Origin: Chthoniobacter flavus
GTDB lineage: Bacteria > Verrucomicrobiota > Verrucomicrobiia > Chthoniobacterales > JACTMZ01
Length of the DNA: 48,043 bases
Direction of reading: 5' to 3'
Assembly (NCBI GenBank): GCA_945878135.1
Contig: CAMDUL010000004.1
Coordinates: 1-48,043, forward strand
The notes under the pieces were generated by a model that did not search any database, was not told the origin of the DNA, and saw only the letters and a list, made by a program, of their open reading frames with translations. The position numbers and the translations under genes are program-made. Of this stretch, positions 23,697 to 31,792 are shown piece by piece. Position 1 is the first letter of the stretch. Each line of letters begins with the position of its first letter.

Positions 23697-25040
23697 TCAG
23701 GCGGCCGATGGGCCGAATTTGAACCACAGGAAGTAGAGGGCGAAGGCGGACTGCAGAACGATAGATGCCCAACTGAAGGCGGTCATGCCTGCCCCGGGCT
23801 GCTGGTCACGCGGCACCTCCGGCGCGTGGACCGCGCGGTGGTTGAAAAAGGCGAGCATCGGCGCGGTAAGGAAGGACAACGTGGTGGCCAGATCGACCAG
23901 CGCGGTGAAGCTCGACATGCCCCAGAGGAGGATGGCGAGCGCGCCGGCGCAGAGGATGGCGAACGAGAGACGATAAACGTGGCGGTCGCCTTCGAGCGGG
24001 ACGGGCGTCGCCACCGGTGCGGCCTGCGGGGCGAAAGCGAGGCGGAGTTGCACGACGAGTGCGGCGATGACACGCGGGAAGCCGTCGATCACGGTAACCG
24101 CGGTCGAAAGCATGACGAGAAACGCGGCCGCACCGATGATCGGGCGGCTCCAACCGCCGAGCGTGGTGGTGTAGAGGTCGACGATCTGCGCCGAGAACTT
24201 GGCGGGATTGTTTTCGAAGGTCAGGCCTTGCCCGAACATCATCCCTGTCCCGAGGAGAACAAAAGCCAGCGCGAGAAGCATGGTGGACCAATAGCCGATG
24301 TCGAAATCCACAAGCACGTCGCGCGCCGCCGGTTTTCGCGGTTGGTGCTTGGCGCGGGCCACGGCCCAGAGCGAACTCCACACGGAGATGTCGATCGGCG
24401 CGGGCATCCAGCCGATGAGGGCGACGCAAAAGGCGATGCCGGCGAGGTCGAACACCGCGGGCCCGGGGACAAACGCGCTCCAGGACCACTCGATGCGGCC
24501 CAGCGCCATGAACATGGCGGCCAGCGTGCAGATGGTCAGCACGGGCATGACAACTTTGATGAAGCGGTCGAGCCAGACATAGCCGCCGCCGGCCAGGAGC
24601 AAGGCGGACAGAACCATGATGAGCGCCGAGACCGCCGCCGGGCCGGCGGCGGGGCCGACGGTGGAGGCGAGCAACGGTTCGAGTCCGAACACGGCAATGG
24701 CCACGCCGGCTGTGACCAGGGTGACCACGGCGATGACGGTGAACATGGTTCCCGCGGTCAGCAGGGTGAAGAGGGCAAGCGTCCAGCGCCCCTGGCGCCG
24801 GTAACCATCGATGAGCGAGTGTCCGGTGGCCGCCGCGTATTGCGGACCGAAGCGGAATCCGGGAAATTTTATGACATTGGCGAGAATGACGACGATGAGC
24901 ATCGACAAGCCGAAACTCGCACCGGCGCGCGTCGATTGGACGAGGTGGGAGACGCCGACGGCTGCGCCGGCGAAAAGAAGACCGGGACCGAAGGCGGTCC
25001 AGAAGGAGCGGGTTTTGGCGGTTGATGGTCCGTAGTTCAC
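23697..25040 (-). CDS. NRAMP-family-like transporter with non-canonical metal site
   Basis: A 447-residue protein with about 11 hydrophobic segments and an NRAMP-like start (FWTAFGPGLLFAGAAVGVSH). In canonical NRAMP Mn/Fe transporters, TM1 has DPGN and TM6 has a MPH-type metal-binding motif. Here TM1 reads GVSHLVQS, and the TM6 region reads GWMPAPIDISVWSS, so Asp, Asn and the TM6 His are missing. The substrate is therefore uncertain; Mg2+-type NRAMP relatives or another cation are possibilities. The start is GTG 25040. No RBS is seen. Downstream is the MalY gene, 50 nt away. Confidence 0.75.
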   Translation of the reverse strand: MNYGPSTAKTRSFWTAFGPGLLFAGAAVGVSHLVQSTRAGASFGLSMLIVVILANVIKFPGFRFGPQYAAATGHSLIDGYRRQGRWTLALFTLLTAGTMFTVIAVVTLVTAGVAIAVFGLEPLLASTVGPAAGPAAVSALIMVLSALLLAGGGYVWLDRFIKVVMPVLTICTLAAMFMALGRIEWSWSAFVPGPAVFDLAGIAFCVALIGWMPAPIDISVWSSLWAVARAKHQPRKPAARDVLVDFDIGYWSTMLLALAFVLLGTGMMFGQGLTFENNPAKFSAQIVDLYTTTLGGWSRPIIGAAAFLVMLSTAVTVIDGFPRVIAALVVQLRLAFAPQAAPVATPVPLEGDRHVYRLSFAILCAGALAILLWGMSSFTALVDLATTLSFLTAPMLAFFNHRAVHAPEVPRDQQPGAGMTAFSWASIVLQSAFALYFLWFKFGPSAA

Positions 25041-25117
25041 AGGCGTGGAGGTTGATAGAACGGGACCGCGTCGGCAGGCGAGGAGAAAGGGGGGCGCGGA
25101 TCGGATCCTGCAGAGGT

Positions 25118-25191
25118 TTGGAGCGGCCGTCCATGACCGCTGGCGCCGCAGGAAAAGGAAAGGCTACGGCGCTCGCAGACCGCCGCTCCAA
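25118..25191. repeat. Diverged inverted repeat of the same family, copy 4
   Basis: TTGGAGCGGCCGTCCATGACCG and a right arm ending AGACCGCCGCTCCAA face each other across about 30 nt in the 160-nt gap between the GNAT stop and the NRAMP-like start. The outer TGTAGCGG is replaced by TTGGAGCGG in both arms, a matched change. Confidence 0.7.
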
Positions 25192-25201
25192 GCGTTGTGG
25201 T

Positions 25202-25876
25202 TCAGGTTGTGGTCGATTCGGCGAGGATGCCGTCGTCGAGGTCTTTGATCACGGTGCAGAGATAGACCGGTTCGTCGCGGTGGGCGCGGTATTTGGTGAT
25301 TTCTTTTTTTTCCACGACGCGGAAACCGAAGCGCTCGAAAACTTTTGCGCCGCGGCGCTCTTCGAAGGTCACCACTTGTCCGAAGACTTTCTTTTCCCCA
25401 TGGGCCCGGAGGTGGTGGAGGAATTGGACGAGCAGTTCGCGCGAGCGGACGAGACCCTGCACCTCGGGGAGGAGGTTGAAATGAAAATGGGGCACGCGGC
25501 GCGGGGCGGCGGGGACTTCGCGCCATGCATTGAGGAGGATCCAGCGGACGAAGGCCTTCGAGGCTTTGTTGTAGCGGGGATAGCGGCAGGCTCCGCGGGT
25601 GAAGAGCGAGAGGTTGTGGAAAAAATTGTAAAACTGCTGCAGGAACGGGCGCCGCGATCCCATGAGGTAGCCCTTCAACTCGCCATTCTGCTCGAGCACG
25701 AAAGTCGATTCGGGTTCCCAGTCGGTGTAGAATCTCGTCAGGTAATCGGCGAAAAGTTCGCGGTCCTCGAAGACCGGATCGATGGCTTTGCCGAGGTATC
25801 CGGTTTCGCAGCAAAGGCGCCGCACGGCGTCGCGGTCGGACGGACGATACGGCCTGATGATGGCATCAGAAATCAT
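25202..25876 (-). CDS. GNAT-family N-acetyltransferase
   Basis: A 224-residue protein. It opens with IIRPYRPSDRDAVRRLCCETGY, the first strand and helix of a GNAT fold. A middle strand (ESTFVLEQNGELKGYLMGSRR), and a C-terminal acceptor/CoA part (KVFGQVVTFEERRGAKVFERFGFRVVEKKE) follow, where GAKVFERFGF is the typical late-fold motif. The family transfers acetyl groups from acetyl-CoA to amines; the acceptor is unknown. A histidine/proline-rich middle (PRRVPHFHFNLLPE) resembles GNATs whose substrate loop is long. It is 14 nt downstream of the GT4 gene on the same strand. Confidence 0.75.
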   Translation of the reverse strand: MISDAIIRPYRPSDRDAVRRLCCETGYLGKAIDPVFEDRELFADYLTRFYTDWEPESTFVLEQNGELKGYLMGSRRPFLQQFYNFFHNLSLFTRGACRYPRYNKASKAFVRWILLNAWREVPAAPRRVPHFHFNLLPEVQGLVRSRELLVQFLHHLRAHGEKKVFGQVVTFEERRGAKVFERFGFRVVEKKEITKYRAHRDEPVYLCTVIKDLDDGILAESTTT

Positions 25877-25890
25877 AGCGTCAGCGACTC

Positions 25891-27051
25891 TTACCGGCGC
25901 GCCACCTCGGCGTAAACCCCGAAAAGCCTCTCGAACACACGGTCCCATCCGTAGGACTGGTGCACGCGGGCGGCGGCTGCCTGCCCTTCGGTCTTCAGAT
26001 CGCGTCCGGCCATGGCGCGAATGGCCTCCGCCAGGGCCGCGGGCGAGTTTTCCGCGGCCCAGTGGATCTGGTCGGTGAAGATGATGCGGTCCATGTAACT
26101 GCCGCGGATGCCGACCACGGGAGTTCCGCTCGCTTGGCTCTCGAGCGCGACAAGACCGAAGGTTTCCTGCAAGCTCGGGTGCACGAAAAGATCGGCCGCC
26201 CGGTAGATGCGCGCGAGTTGCCGTCCGTCGCCCTGGTAAGGCAGCCAATGGACGCCGGGGTTGCGCTCGCGCAGGCGCGAGAGGTGGCGCCGCTCCGTGC
26301 CGTCGCCGACGACCACCAGCGCAAACCGCGCGCCGTCCAGTTTTTCGAAAGCCTCAAAAAGCGTGACGACGTTCTTTTCCGGCGCGAGTCGCCCGACGTA
26401 GAGCAGCAGGATTTTGTCGTCGGCGATGTCGAGGGCTTCGCGCACCTGCCGGCGTTCATCGGGGGCGGGCTGCGCGTGGAAAAGTTTCGTGTCCACCCCC
26501 AGCTCGCCCAAGCGGGTGTTGCGAACACCCCAGTCCGCCAGAACTTGCGCGAGGGCCGGCGAGGGGACGATGGTCGCGGCGAAGCGGTTGTAAAGTTCGC
26601 GCACATAGCGCCGCGCGATATCGCGCGTGATGTCCACGGCGATATGACCGAAAAATTTGCCCACCGTGCGCAGGTAGGCTTCGGGGAAATGCGAGTGGTA
26701 AAAACCGACCACGGGAATGCCGAGCGCGTCGCCCGAGGCGAGCGCCTTCCATGCCACCTGATAAGGATCTCCGGACTCGATGACGTCGGGACGCTCCTTC
26801 TCGAGGACTTCCTCGACGGCGGTGAGGTTGAGCAGCACGCGATAGCGCGCGGTGCGCGAAACGAGCGGTGACTTGATGGTGTAGACACGCGACCGCCCGT
26901 CCTCGCGGCAGGCGGTTTCGGCACCGGGGATAACCAGAACATGCTCGTCGTCCGGCCGGGCGCGGCGGATCCAGGCGATTTTTTCCGAAACGTAGCGCCT
27001 CACCCCGCCGCCGACCGGCGAGTAGAATTGGGTGAGATCGCAGATTTTCAT
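25891..27051 (-). CDS. GT4-type glycosyltransferase
   Basis: A 386-residue GT-B enzyme. The N-terminus (MKICDLTQFYSPVGGGVRRY) has the glycine loop that closes over the nucleotide sugar. The donor-binding half has LLYVGRLAPEKNVVTLFEAF, and the E-x7-E type motif in ETFGLVALESQASGTPVVG. Similar proteins make glycolipids from UDP- or GDP-sugars, often with DAG as acceptor. ATG 27051 is chosen because the family N-terminus starts there. The gene lies between trxB and the GNAT gene; a single repeat arm separates it from trxB. Confidence 0.85.
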   Translation of the reverse strand: MKICDLTQFYSPVGGGVRRYVSEKIAWIRRARPDDEHVLVIPGAETACREDGRSRVYTIKSPLVSRTARYRVLLNLTAVEEVLEKERPDVIESGDPYQVAWKALASGDALGIPVVGFYHSHFPEAYLRTVGKFFGHIAVDITRDIARRYVRELYNRFAATIVPSPALAQVLADWGVRNTRLGELGVDTKLFHAQPAPDERRQVREALDIADDKILLLYVGRLAPEKNVVTLFEAFEKLDGARFALVVVGDGTERRHLSRLRERNPGVHWLPYQGDGRQLARIYRAADLFVHPSLQETFGLVALESQASGTPVVGIRGSYMDRIIFTDQIHWAAENSPAALAEAIRAMAGRDLKTEGQAAAARVHQSYGWDRVFERLFGVYAEVARR

Positions 27052-27067
27052 GAAGGCCCGCGGAGGG

Positions 27068-27091
27068 CCGGCGGCGGACGCCACCGCTACA
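27068..27091. repeat. Single arm of the TGTAGCGGCGG family
   Basis: CCGGCGGCGGACGCCACCGCTACA is reduced to one right-facing arm ending CCACCGCTACA. It ends 6 nt before the trxB stop and precedes the GT4 gene. No partner arm is visible within 200 nt. Confidence 0.5.
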
Positions 27092-27097
27092 GGAGGA

Positions 27098-28018
27098 TCA
27101 TTCGCGCGCGGCGAGGTAACGCTCGGCCTCGATGGCCGCGGCGCAGCCTTGTCCGGCAGCGGTGATGGCTTGGCGGTAAACGTGATCGGCCACATCGCCG
27201 GCGGCGTAGACACCGGGCACATTGGTCTTCGTGCCGCCGTGCTGGACGAGGTAGCCGTTCTCGTCCGTGTCGAGTTTCCCGCGGAATGGCGCGGTGTTCG
27301 GCGTGTGGCCGATGGCGACGAAGACGCATTTGACCTCGAGTTCGGAGCGGGTTCCGTCGGTTGTGTCCTCGAGGACGATGCCGCGGACGTGGCCTTCGTC
27401 ATCGGCGAGATATCCGACCGGTTTGCGGTTCCAGAGGACTTCGACCTTCGGGTTGGAGAGGGCGCGGTCGGCCATGATTTTCGAGGCGCGGAGCGAATCG
27501 CGGCGGTGGATGAGATAGACCTTCGAGGCGAAGCGGGTGAGGAAGGTGGCTTCTTCACAGGCGGAGTCGCCGCCGCCGATGACACAAACCGGCACATCGC
27601 GGTAGAACGCCCCGTCGCACGTGGCGCAGGACGTGAGACCGTGGCCGATCAATTTTTTCTCATCGGGCAAACCGAGCCAACGCGCCGCGGCGCCGCTGGC
27701 CACGATGAGAGTCTCGGTTTCGACCCATTGTCCGTCGATCTTGACCCGGTGGTGACCTTCGCCGGCTTCAAATTCCTCGAGCGTTCCAAATTGGAAACGC
27801 GCGCCGAATTTTTCCGCCTGGGCCTGCATGCGCATGATGAGGTCCGGGCCGTCGACGCCCTCGGGGAAGCCGGGAAAATTTTCCACCGCGGTGGTGGTGG
27901 TGAGCTGTCCGCCGGGTTGCTTGCCTTGCAGCACGAGCGGGGTGAGCGAGGCGCGCCCTGCATAGATGGCCGCGGTGAGTCCGGCGCAACCGGTGCCGAC
28001 GATGACGACTTTTTCCAT
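27098..28018 (-). CDS. trxB: Thioredoxin reductase
   Basis: A 306-residue flavoprotein reducing thioredoxin with NADPH. It has the FAD-binding GTGCAGLTAAIYAGRA, the redox-active CATCDGAFYR (CxxC), the NADPH-binding GGGDSACEEATFL and HRRDSLRAS, and the C-terminal FAD motif GVYAAGDVAD. Length and motif spacing match low-Mr bacterial TrxB. The minus-strand promoter TTGGCC-18-TAATAT lies 9 nt before the ATG, with no Shine-Dalgarno site. Confidence 0.96.
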   Translation of the reverse strand: MEKVVIVGTGCAGLTAAIYAGRASLTPLVLQGKQPGGQLTTTTAVENFPGFPEGVDGPDLIMRMQAQAEKFGARFQFGTLEEFEAGEGHHRVKIDGQWVETETLIVASGAAARWLGLPDEKKLIGHGLTSCATCDGAFYRDVPVCVIGGGDSACEEATFLTRFASKVYLIHRRDSLRASKIMADRALSNPKVEVLWNRKPVGYLADDEGHVRGIVLEDTTDGTRSELEVKCVFVAIGHTPNTAPFRGKLDTDENGYLVQHGGTKTNVPGVYAAGDVADHVYRQAITAAGQGCAAAIEAERYLAARE

Positions 28019-28027
28019 GGGGTGGGA

Positions 28028-28057
28028 ATATTAGCGGAGACGATGTCCGGGGGCCAA
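28028..28057 (-). promoter_or_regulatory. Predicted promoter of trxB
   Basis: Minus strand: TTGGCC (28057-28052), 18-nt spacer, TAATAT (28033-28028), then 9 nt to the ATG at 28018. The same -35 and spacing occur before DUF1802. Transcripts would start within a few nt of the start codon. Confidence 0.45.
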
Positions 28058-28072
28058 GCTTGGGGGGAAAGT

Positions 28073-28107
28073 CGAGGGTTGAGGGATGAGAGTGGAGGGT
28101 GAGGGTC
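28073..28107. repeat. Imperfect 7-nt tandem repeat
   Basis: Successive heptamers read CGAGGGT, TGAGGGA, TGAGAGT and GGAGGGT, then GAGGGTC, between trxB and DUF1802; the last unit runs into the DUF1802 stop codon. This G/A-rich motif lies between the trxB promoter and the DUF1802 end. Confidence 0.5.
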
Positions 28108-28663
28108 AACCGAGGATGGCGCGGAGTTCGCGCTCGAGATCGGCGAAGCGTTCGTCGCTCAGCACGGAAACGCGCGAGCAGGATTCCAGATCGGCGTCCA
28201 TCTCGGCCCACGAGCGGCAGCCGCCGAATGATTTCTGCCAAGGAACGCGCTGCGGCGGGTCGAGGCGGTAAACGCGGAGCAGCGCGACCTGCACCCCGGG
28301 CCCGGGCTTTTGGTTGAACCGCGCCTCGACCTCCTCCGCGCTGAGGATGTGGAAAGTCTGCAATCGCGCGAGGGCCGCGCGGTCGGTGACCACCTTGTGC
28401 CAGACCAGCGTGGCGGCGTGGCGGATTTCCACCGGTTCCTCATCGCCCTCCGCCTGACTTTGGCGCGCCGAGAAGGCCGCTTCGGGCACGACGCGTTCGG
28501 CTTGCTGGTGGAAGAAAGTCGGCAAGAGAACGAACTCCCCGTGCTCGAAACGGAGTCCGTCTTTCCCCTCGGCGATGCCGCCCTTGCGGATGACGATAAC
28601 CTGCCGTCCGGAGCCGAGGGCTTCGCAGACAACATCCCACTCTTTGAGGGCCGGCAGCGTCAT
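28106..28663 (-). CDS. DUF1802 family protein
   Basis: A 185-residue protein that begins MTLPALKEWDVVCEALGSGR followed by QVIVIRKGGI, matching DUF1802 as remembered. No enzymatic motif or membrane segment is visible. DUF1802 has no established function. ATG 28663 is chosen because family members start at this point; the longer frame runs through the divergent promoter region into bamA. It is divergent from bamA (133 nt). Confidence 0.75.
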   Translation of the reverse strand: MTLPALKEWDVVCEALGSGRQVIVIRKGGIAEGKDGLRFEHGEFVLLPTFFHQQAERVVPEAAFSARQSQAEGDEEPVEIRHAATLVWHKVVTDRAALARLQTFHILSAEEVEARFNQKPGPGVQVALLRVYRLDPPQRVPWQKSFGGCRSWAEMDADLESCSRVSVLSDERFADLERELRAILG

Positions 28664-28674
28664 GGTCGGCGCCG

Positions 28675-28704
28675 ATCCTAGCGGAAGGCCACCGGCCGGG
28701 CCAA
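28675..28704 (-). promoter_or_regulatory. Predicted promoter of the DUF1802 gene
   Basis: Minus strand: TTGGCC (28704-28699), 18-nt spacer, TAGGAT (28680-28675), 11 nt before the ATG at 28663. The -35 hexamer and spacing are identical to those of trxB. Confidence 0.4.
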
Positions 28705-28796
28705 GCAGCACCTGTTTCCGGCTTGACCCCCCGTCCGTCATCCAGCAGTTAAAAAGCCTCGCGAGCCGCTCCGGGCCCGCCGCCAACCACCCACCG

Positions 28797-31094
28797 ATGA
28801 TTCTCCGCTTATTTTCCACCCTCTTTCTGCTGGCGTCCTTCTGTCTTCCCTCCTCCGCACAGATGGCCCCGCCCGGCGGCGGTCCCGTGGTGCGCGCTCT
28901 GGAGATCCAGTATGTCGGATCCGAAACGATCAGCCGGGAACGCGTGCTGGCCAACCTGAAAACGAAAGTCGGTGACCCTTATTCTGAGCGCGCGGCCGAG
29001 GAGGATGTGCGCACTCTTTTCGCCACCGGAGATGTGGCCAATGTGCGCATCTTCGCCGAACCGCAGGACGACGGGGTCAAGGTGACCGTCTTGCTGCAGG
29101 GCCGTTCGGTCGTCACCGAGATCCTCATCGAGGGCGCGACCGAGGTCAGTCCGCAGCGCCTGCGCCGCGACCTGACCTTCAAAGTCGGCGACCGTCTCAG
29201 CGAAGAGCAGGTGGAAAAATCCCGGCAAGCGATGCTCGAATTGTACCAGGACCGCAACTTCGGCGGGGTCGACATCAAGTATGACATTTACACCGACGAG
29301 CGCACCGGCGATTCGCGCGTCGTCTACACGGTGAACGAGGGCGCCAAGCAGGTGGTCAAGCGCATCGACTTCGTCGGCAACGACTCCGTGCTGGCCAAGG
29401 ATCTGCGCAAGGTCCTCAAGACCAAGACGCAGAACCTGCTCTCCATCTTCGACAAAAGCGGCCGCCTCGTGCCCGCGCAGTTGCAGGAGGACCGCGAGGC
29501 CATCCGCAACCTTTACCAGAACCGCGGCTTCGCCGACGTGCAGGTCACCGACGTGCAGGCCGTCCCGATCAGCGGCACCGGGGTGGATTTGATTTTCACC
29601 GTGTCCGAGGGGCGCCAATACAGCGTCAACCGCATGGCGCTCGACGGCGTGCTCGTCACTTCGCCCGACGAACTCAAGGCCAACCTCCGCATGACCGACG
29701 GCTCGCTTTACACTCCCGAGGGCATGAGCGGCGATCTCAAGACGCTGCGCGATTTCTACGGGACGCAGGGCTACGTCGATGCCGCCATTGTCCCGGAAAT
29801 CTCCCCGGCCGGAGCCGGGCAGGTCAACATCACCTACCGCATCGACGAGGGCACCCAGAGCTTCGTCAATCTGGTCAACATCCAGGGCAACACCCGGACC
29901 AAGGACAATGTGATCCGCCGCGAGCTGGCCGTCACACCCGGCGATGTCTATGACACCGTGCTGGTCGATGTCAGCCGCCAGCGGCTGGAAAACCTCAACT
30001 ACTTCAACACGGTGCAGACCGTGCCGACCGACACGATGATCCCCGGGCGGAAGGACCTCAACGTCATCGTCGACGAGAAGCGCACCGGTTCCTTCAACTT
30101 CGGCGCCGGCTTCAGCACGATCGACAGCCTGGTCGGTTTCGCCGAGGTGCAGCAGACGAATTTCGACCTCTTCGGGTGGCCGAATTTCGTGGGCGGCGGA
30201 CAGCGTCTGCGCATCCGCGGACAATACGGTATCGAGCGTGCCGACGCGGTGATCTCGTTCACCGAGCCCTGGTTCCTCGGGCAGAAGATTTCCTTCGGCA
30301 CGGAGTTGTTCTACCGCGAGGCGAGCTTCCTCAGCCCGGCCTACGACCAGTCGAACTACGGCGGCGCTATCCAGCTGCGCAAGCCGTTCGGCGAGTTCAT
30401 CGCGGCGAACATCGAATACCGCCTCGAGGGCATCGATATTTTCGACATCTCGGACGACGCGCCGGTGCAAATCTCCTCCCAGGAGGGCTACTATCTGCGC
30501 AACGCGGTGAGCGGCGGACTCACCTTCGATTCCCGCGACAACCTGTTCCTCACGCGCCGCGGCACCTATGTCAACTTGACGGGTTTCCTCGCCGGCATCA
30601 GCGGGGAGCAGACCACGGACAACTACGGCATTTCGCTCGAGGCTTCGCAGCACGTGCTGCTCCCGTGGGACATCATTTTCCTCTTCAAGGGCCAGTTGGC
30701 CACGGTCGATTCGTGGGGCGGCGACGGCGAGGTCCCCATCTTCGACCGCCTCTTCCTCGGCGGCGCGAACAACCTGCGCGGCTTCAATTTCCGCGAGGTC
30801 GGCCCGAATGCCAACGAAGACTATTACGGCGGCAACTCGCTGGGCTACATGACTTTGGAGGCCACCTTCCCGATCATCAACCGGGTCCGCGGGGCCTTCT
30901 TCACCGATTGGGGCTTCGTCAACGAGCCCTCCTGGAATTTCGACACGGGCGGCTACAATGCCGACTACGGCTTCGGCATCCGCCTCGACCTGCCCATCGG
31001 CCCGATCCGTATCGATTACGGTATTCCCTTTGTCTACGACGACAACAACGGCCCCCCCGGCAAGATCCAGTTCAACATCGGCTACCAGTTTTGA
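28797..31094 (+). CDS. bamA: Outer membrane assembly factor BamA
   Basis: A 765-residue Omp85 protein. After a signal peptide (RLFSTLFLLASFCLPSSA) come about five POTRA repeats to residue ~430, each with paired strands such as VTEILIEGATEVSPQRLRRD and VKRIDFVGNDSVLAKDLRK. The C-terminal half is a beta-barrel, with the loop-6-type motif LGGANNLRGF and a final Phe (FNIGYQF), the beta-signal. It inserts outer-membrane proteins. The order bamA-ompH-lpxD is the common Gram-negative arrangement. ATG 28797 is used; 133 nt separate it from the divergent DUF1802 start. Confidence 0.95.
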   Translation: MILRLFSTLFLLASFCLPSSAQMAPPGGGPVVRALEIQYVGSETISRERVLANLKTKVGDPYSERAAEEDVRTLFATGDVANVRIFAEPQDDGVKVTVLLQGRSVVTEILIEGATEVSPQRLRRDLTFKVGDRLSEEQVEKSRQAMLELYQDRNFGGVDIKYDIYTDERTGDSRVVYTVNEGAKQVVKRIDFVGNDSVLAKDLRKVLKTKTQNLLSIFDKSGRLVPAQLQEDREAIRNLYQNRGFADVQVTDVQAVPISGTGVDLIFTVSEGRQYSVNRMALDGVLVTSPDELKANLRMTDGSLYTPEGMSGDLKTLRDFYGTQGYVDAAIVPEISPAGAGQVNITYRIDEGTQSFVNLVNIQGNTRTKDNVIRRELAVTPGDVYDTVLVDVSRQRLENLNYFNTVQTVPTDTMIPGRKDLNVIVDEKRTGSFNFGAGFSTIDSLVGFAEVQQTNFDLFGWPNFVGGGQRLRIRGQYGIERADAVISFTEPWFLGQKISFGTELFYREASFLSPAYDQSNYGGAIQLRKPFGEFIAANIEYRLEGIDIFDISDDAPVQISSQEGYYLRNAVSGGLTFDSRDNLFLTRRGTYVNLTGFLAGISGEQTTDNYGISLEASQHVLLPWDIIFLFKGQLATVDSWGGDGEVPIFDRLFLGGANNLRGFNFREVGPNANEDYYGGNSLGYMTLEATFPIINRVRGAFFTDWGFVNEPSWNFDTGGYNADYGFGIRLDLPIGPIRIDYGIPFVYDDNNGPPGKIQFNIGYQF

Positions 31095-31128
31095 ACGTTT
31101 CCCGCCCCCGGCCGTCTGATCAAAAGGC

Positions 31129-31156
31129 TTTACACCCAGCCTCACCTTAATTTAAT
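31129..31156 (+). promoter_or_regulatory. Predicted promoter upstream of ompH
   Basis: TTTACA (31129-31134), 16-nt spacer, TTTAAT (31151-31156), 13 nt before ATG 31170; both boxes match consensus at five of six positions. It would allow ompH-lpxD expression independent of bamA. Confidence 0.4.
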
Positions 31157-31169
31157 TACCTCGAACTCT

Positions 31170-31763
31170 ATGAAAAAACTGATCCCGTTCACCGCCCTGA
31201 CCGTCCTAGCCACTTTCCTCAGTGCTTCGCCGGCCGCGGCCCAGATGAAAGTCGGCATTGTCGACATGAACAAAGTCTTCACCAGTTACCACAAAACCAA
31301 GGAAGCCGAGACGCGCCTCAATGACGCCCGCGCGCAGGCCAAGACCGACCTCGACAGCCGTCTCGAGACCCTCAAAGCCGACATGGAGGCGATCAACAAG
31401 CTCGAAGCCGACACCAAGAAACCCGAGCTGACCGCCGACAAGCGCGAGGCCGCCATCAAGCAGCGCGACGAAAAAATCAACCAGGTCCGCAACCTCGACC
31501 GCGAAATCGGAGAATTCCGCCAGACCCGCGAGCGCCAGCTGCAGGAACAATTCATGCGCATGCGCGGTGATATCGTGCAGGACATCATGAAAGTGGTGGA
31601 CACCAAGGTCAAAGCTGACGGCTACGACCTCGTGCTCGACTCCTCGGGCCTCGGCGTCAGCCAGGTCAAAGTTGTCCTCTACGCGGCCCCTTCCATGGAT
31701 TTCAGCGACGGCATCATCACCGAGCTGAACAAGAACGCGCCGAAAAAAGCCGCGACCAACTGA
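31170..31763 (+). CDS. ompH: OmpH/Skp-family periplasmic chaperone
   Basis: A 197-residue protein with a signal peptide (FTALTVLATFLSASPAAAQ), then VGIVDMNKVFTSYHKT at the mature N-terminus, a typical OmpH start. The long charged helical region (~45-140, rich in E/K/R/D) would form the tentacles that hold unfolded outer-membrane proteins; the C-terminus returns to the beta body (DLVLDSSGLGVSQVKVVLYA). It acts with BamA. Skp itself is ~160 residues, so this is somewhat longer. Confidence 0.88.
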   Translation: MKKLIPFTALTVLATFLSASPAAAQMKVGIVDMNKVFTSYHKTKEAETRLNDARAQAKTDLDSRLETLKADMEAINKLEADTKKPELTADKREAAIKQRDEKINQVRNLDREIGEFRQTRERQLQEQFMRMRGDIVQDIMKVVDTKVKADGYDLVLDSSGLGVSQVKVVLYAAPSMDFSDGIITELNKNAPKKAATN

Positions 31764-31768
31764 CGGCA

Positions 31769-31783
31769 CCGCGCTGAGCGCGG
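31769..31783 (+). other. Hairpin between ompH and lpxD
   Basis: CCGCGC-TGA-GCGCGG is a perfect 6-bp stem with a 3-nt loop lying 9 nt before the lpxD ATG and lacking a T-run. It could modulate lpxD translation or stabilise the ompH mRNA. Confidence 0.4.
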
Positions 31784-31792
31784 GTTGATCCC

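Noticed and set aside
28809..31145. 778-codon minus-strand frame opposite bamA
   Set aside because: Antisense shadow of bamA; acidic repetitive composition and no recognisable motif.
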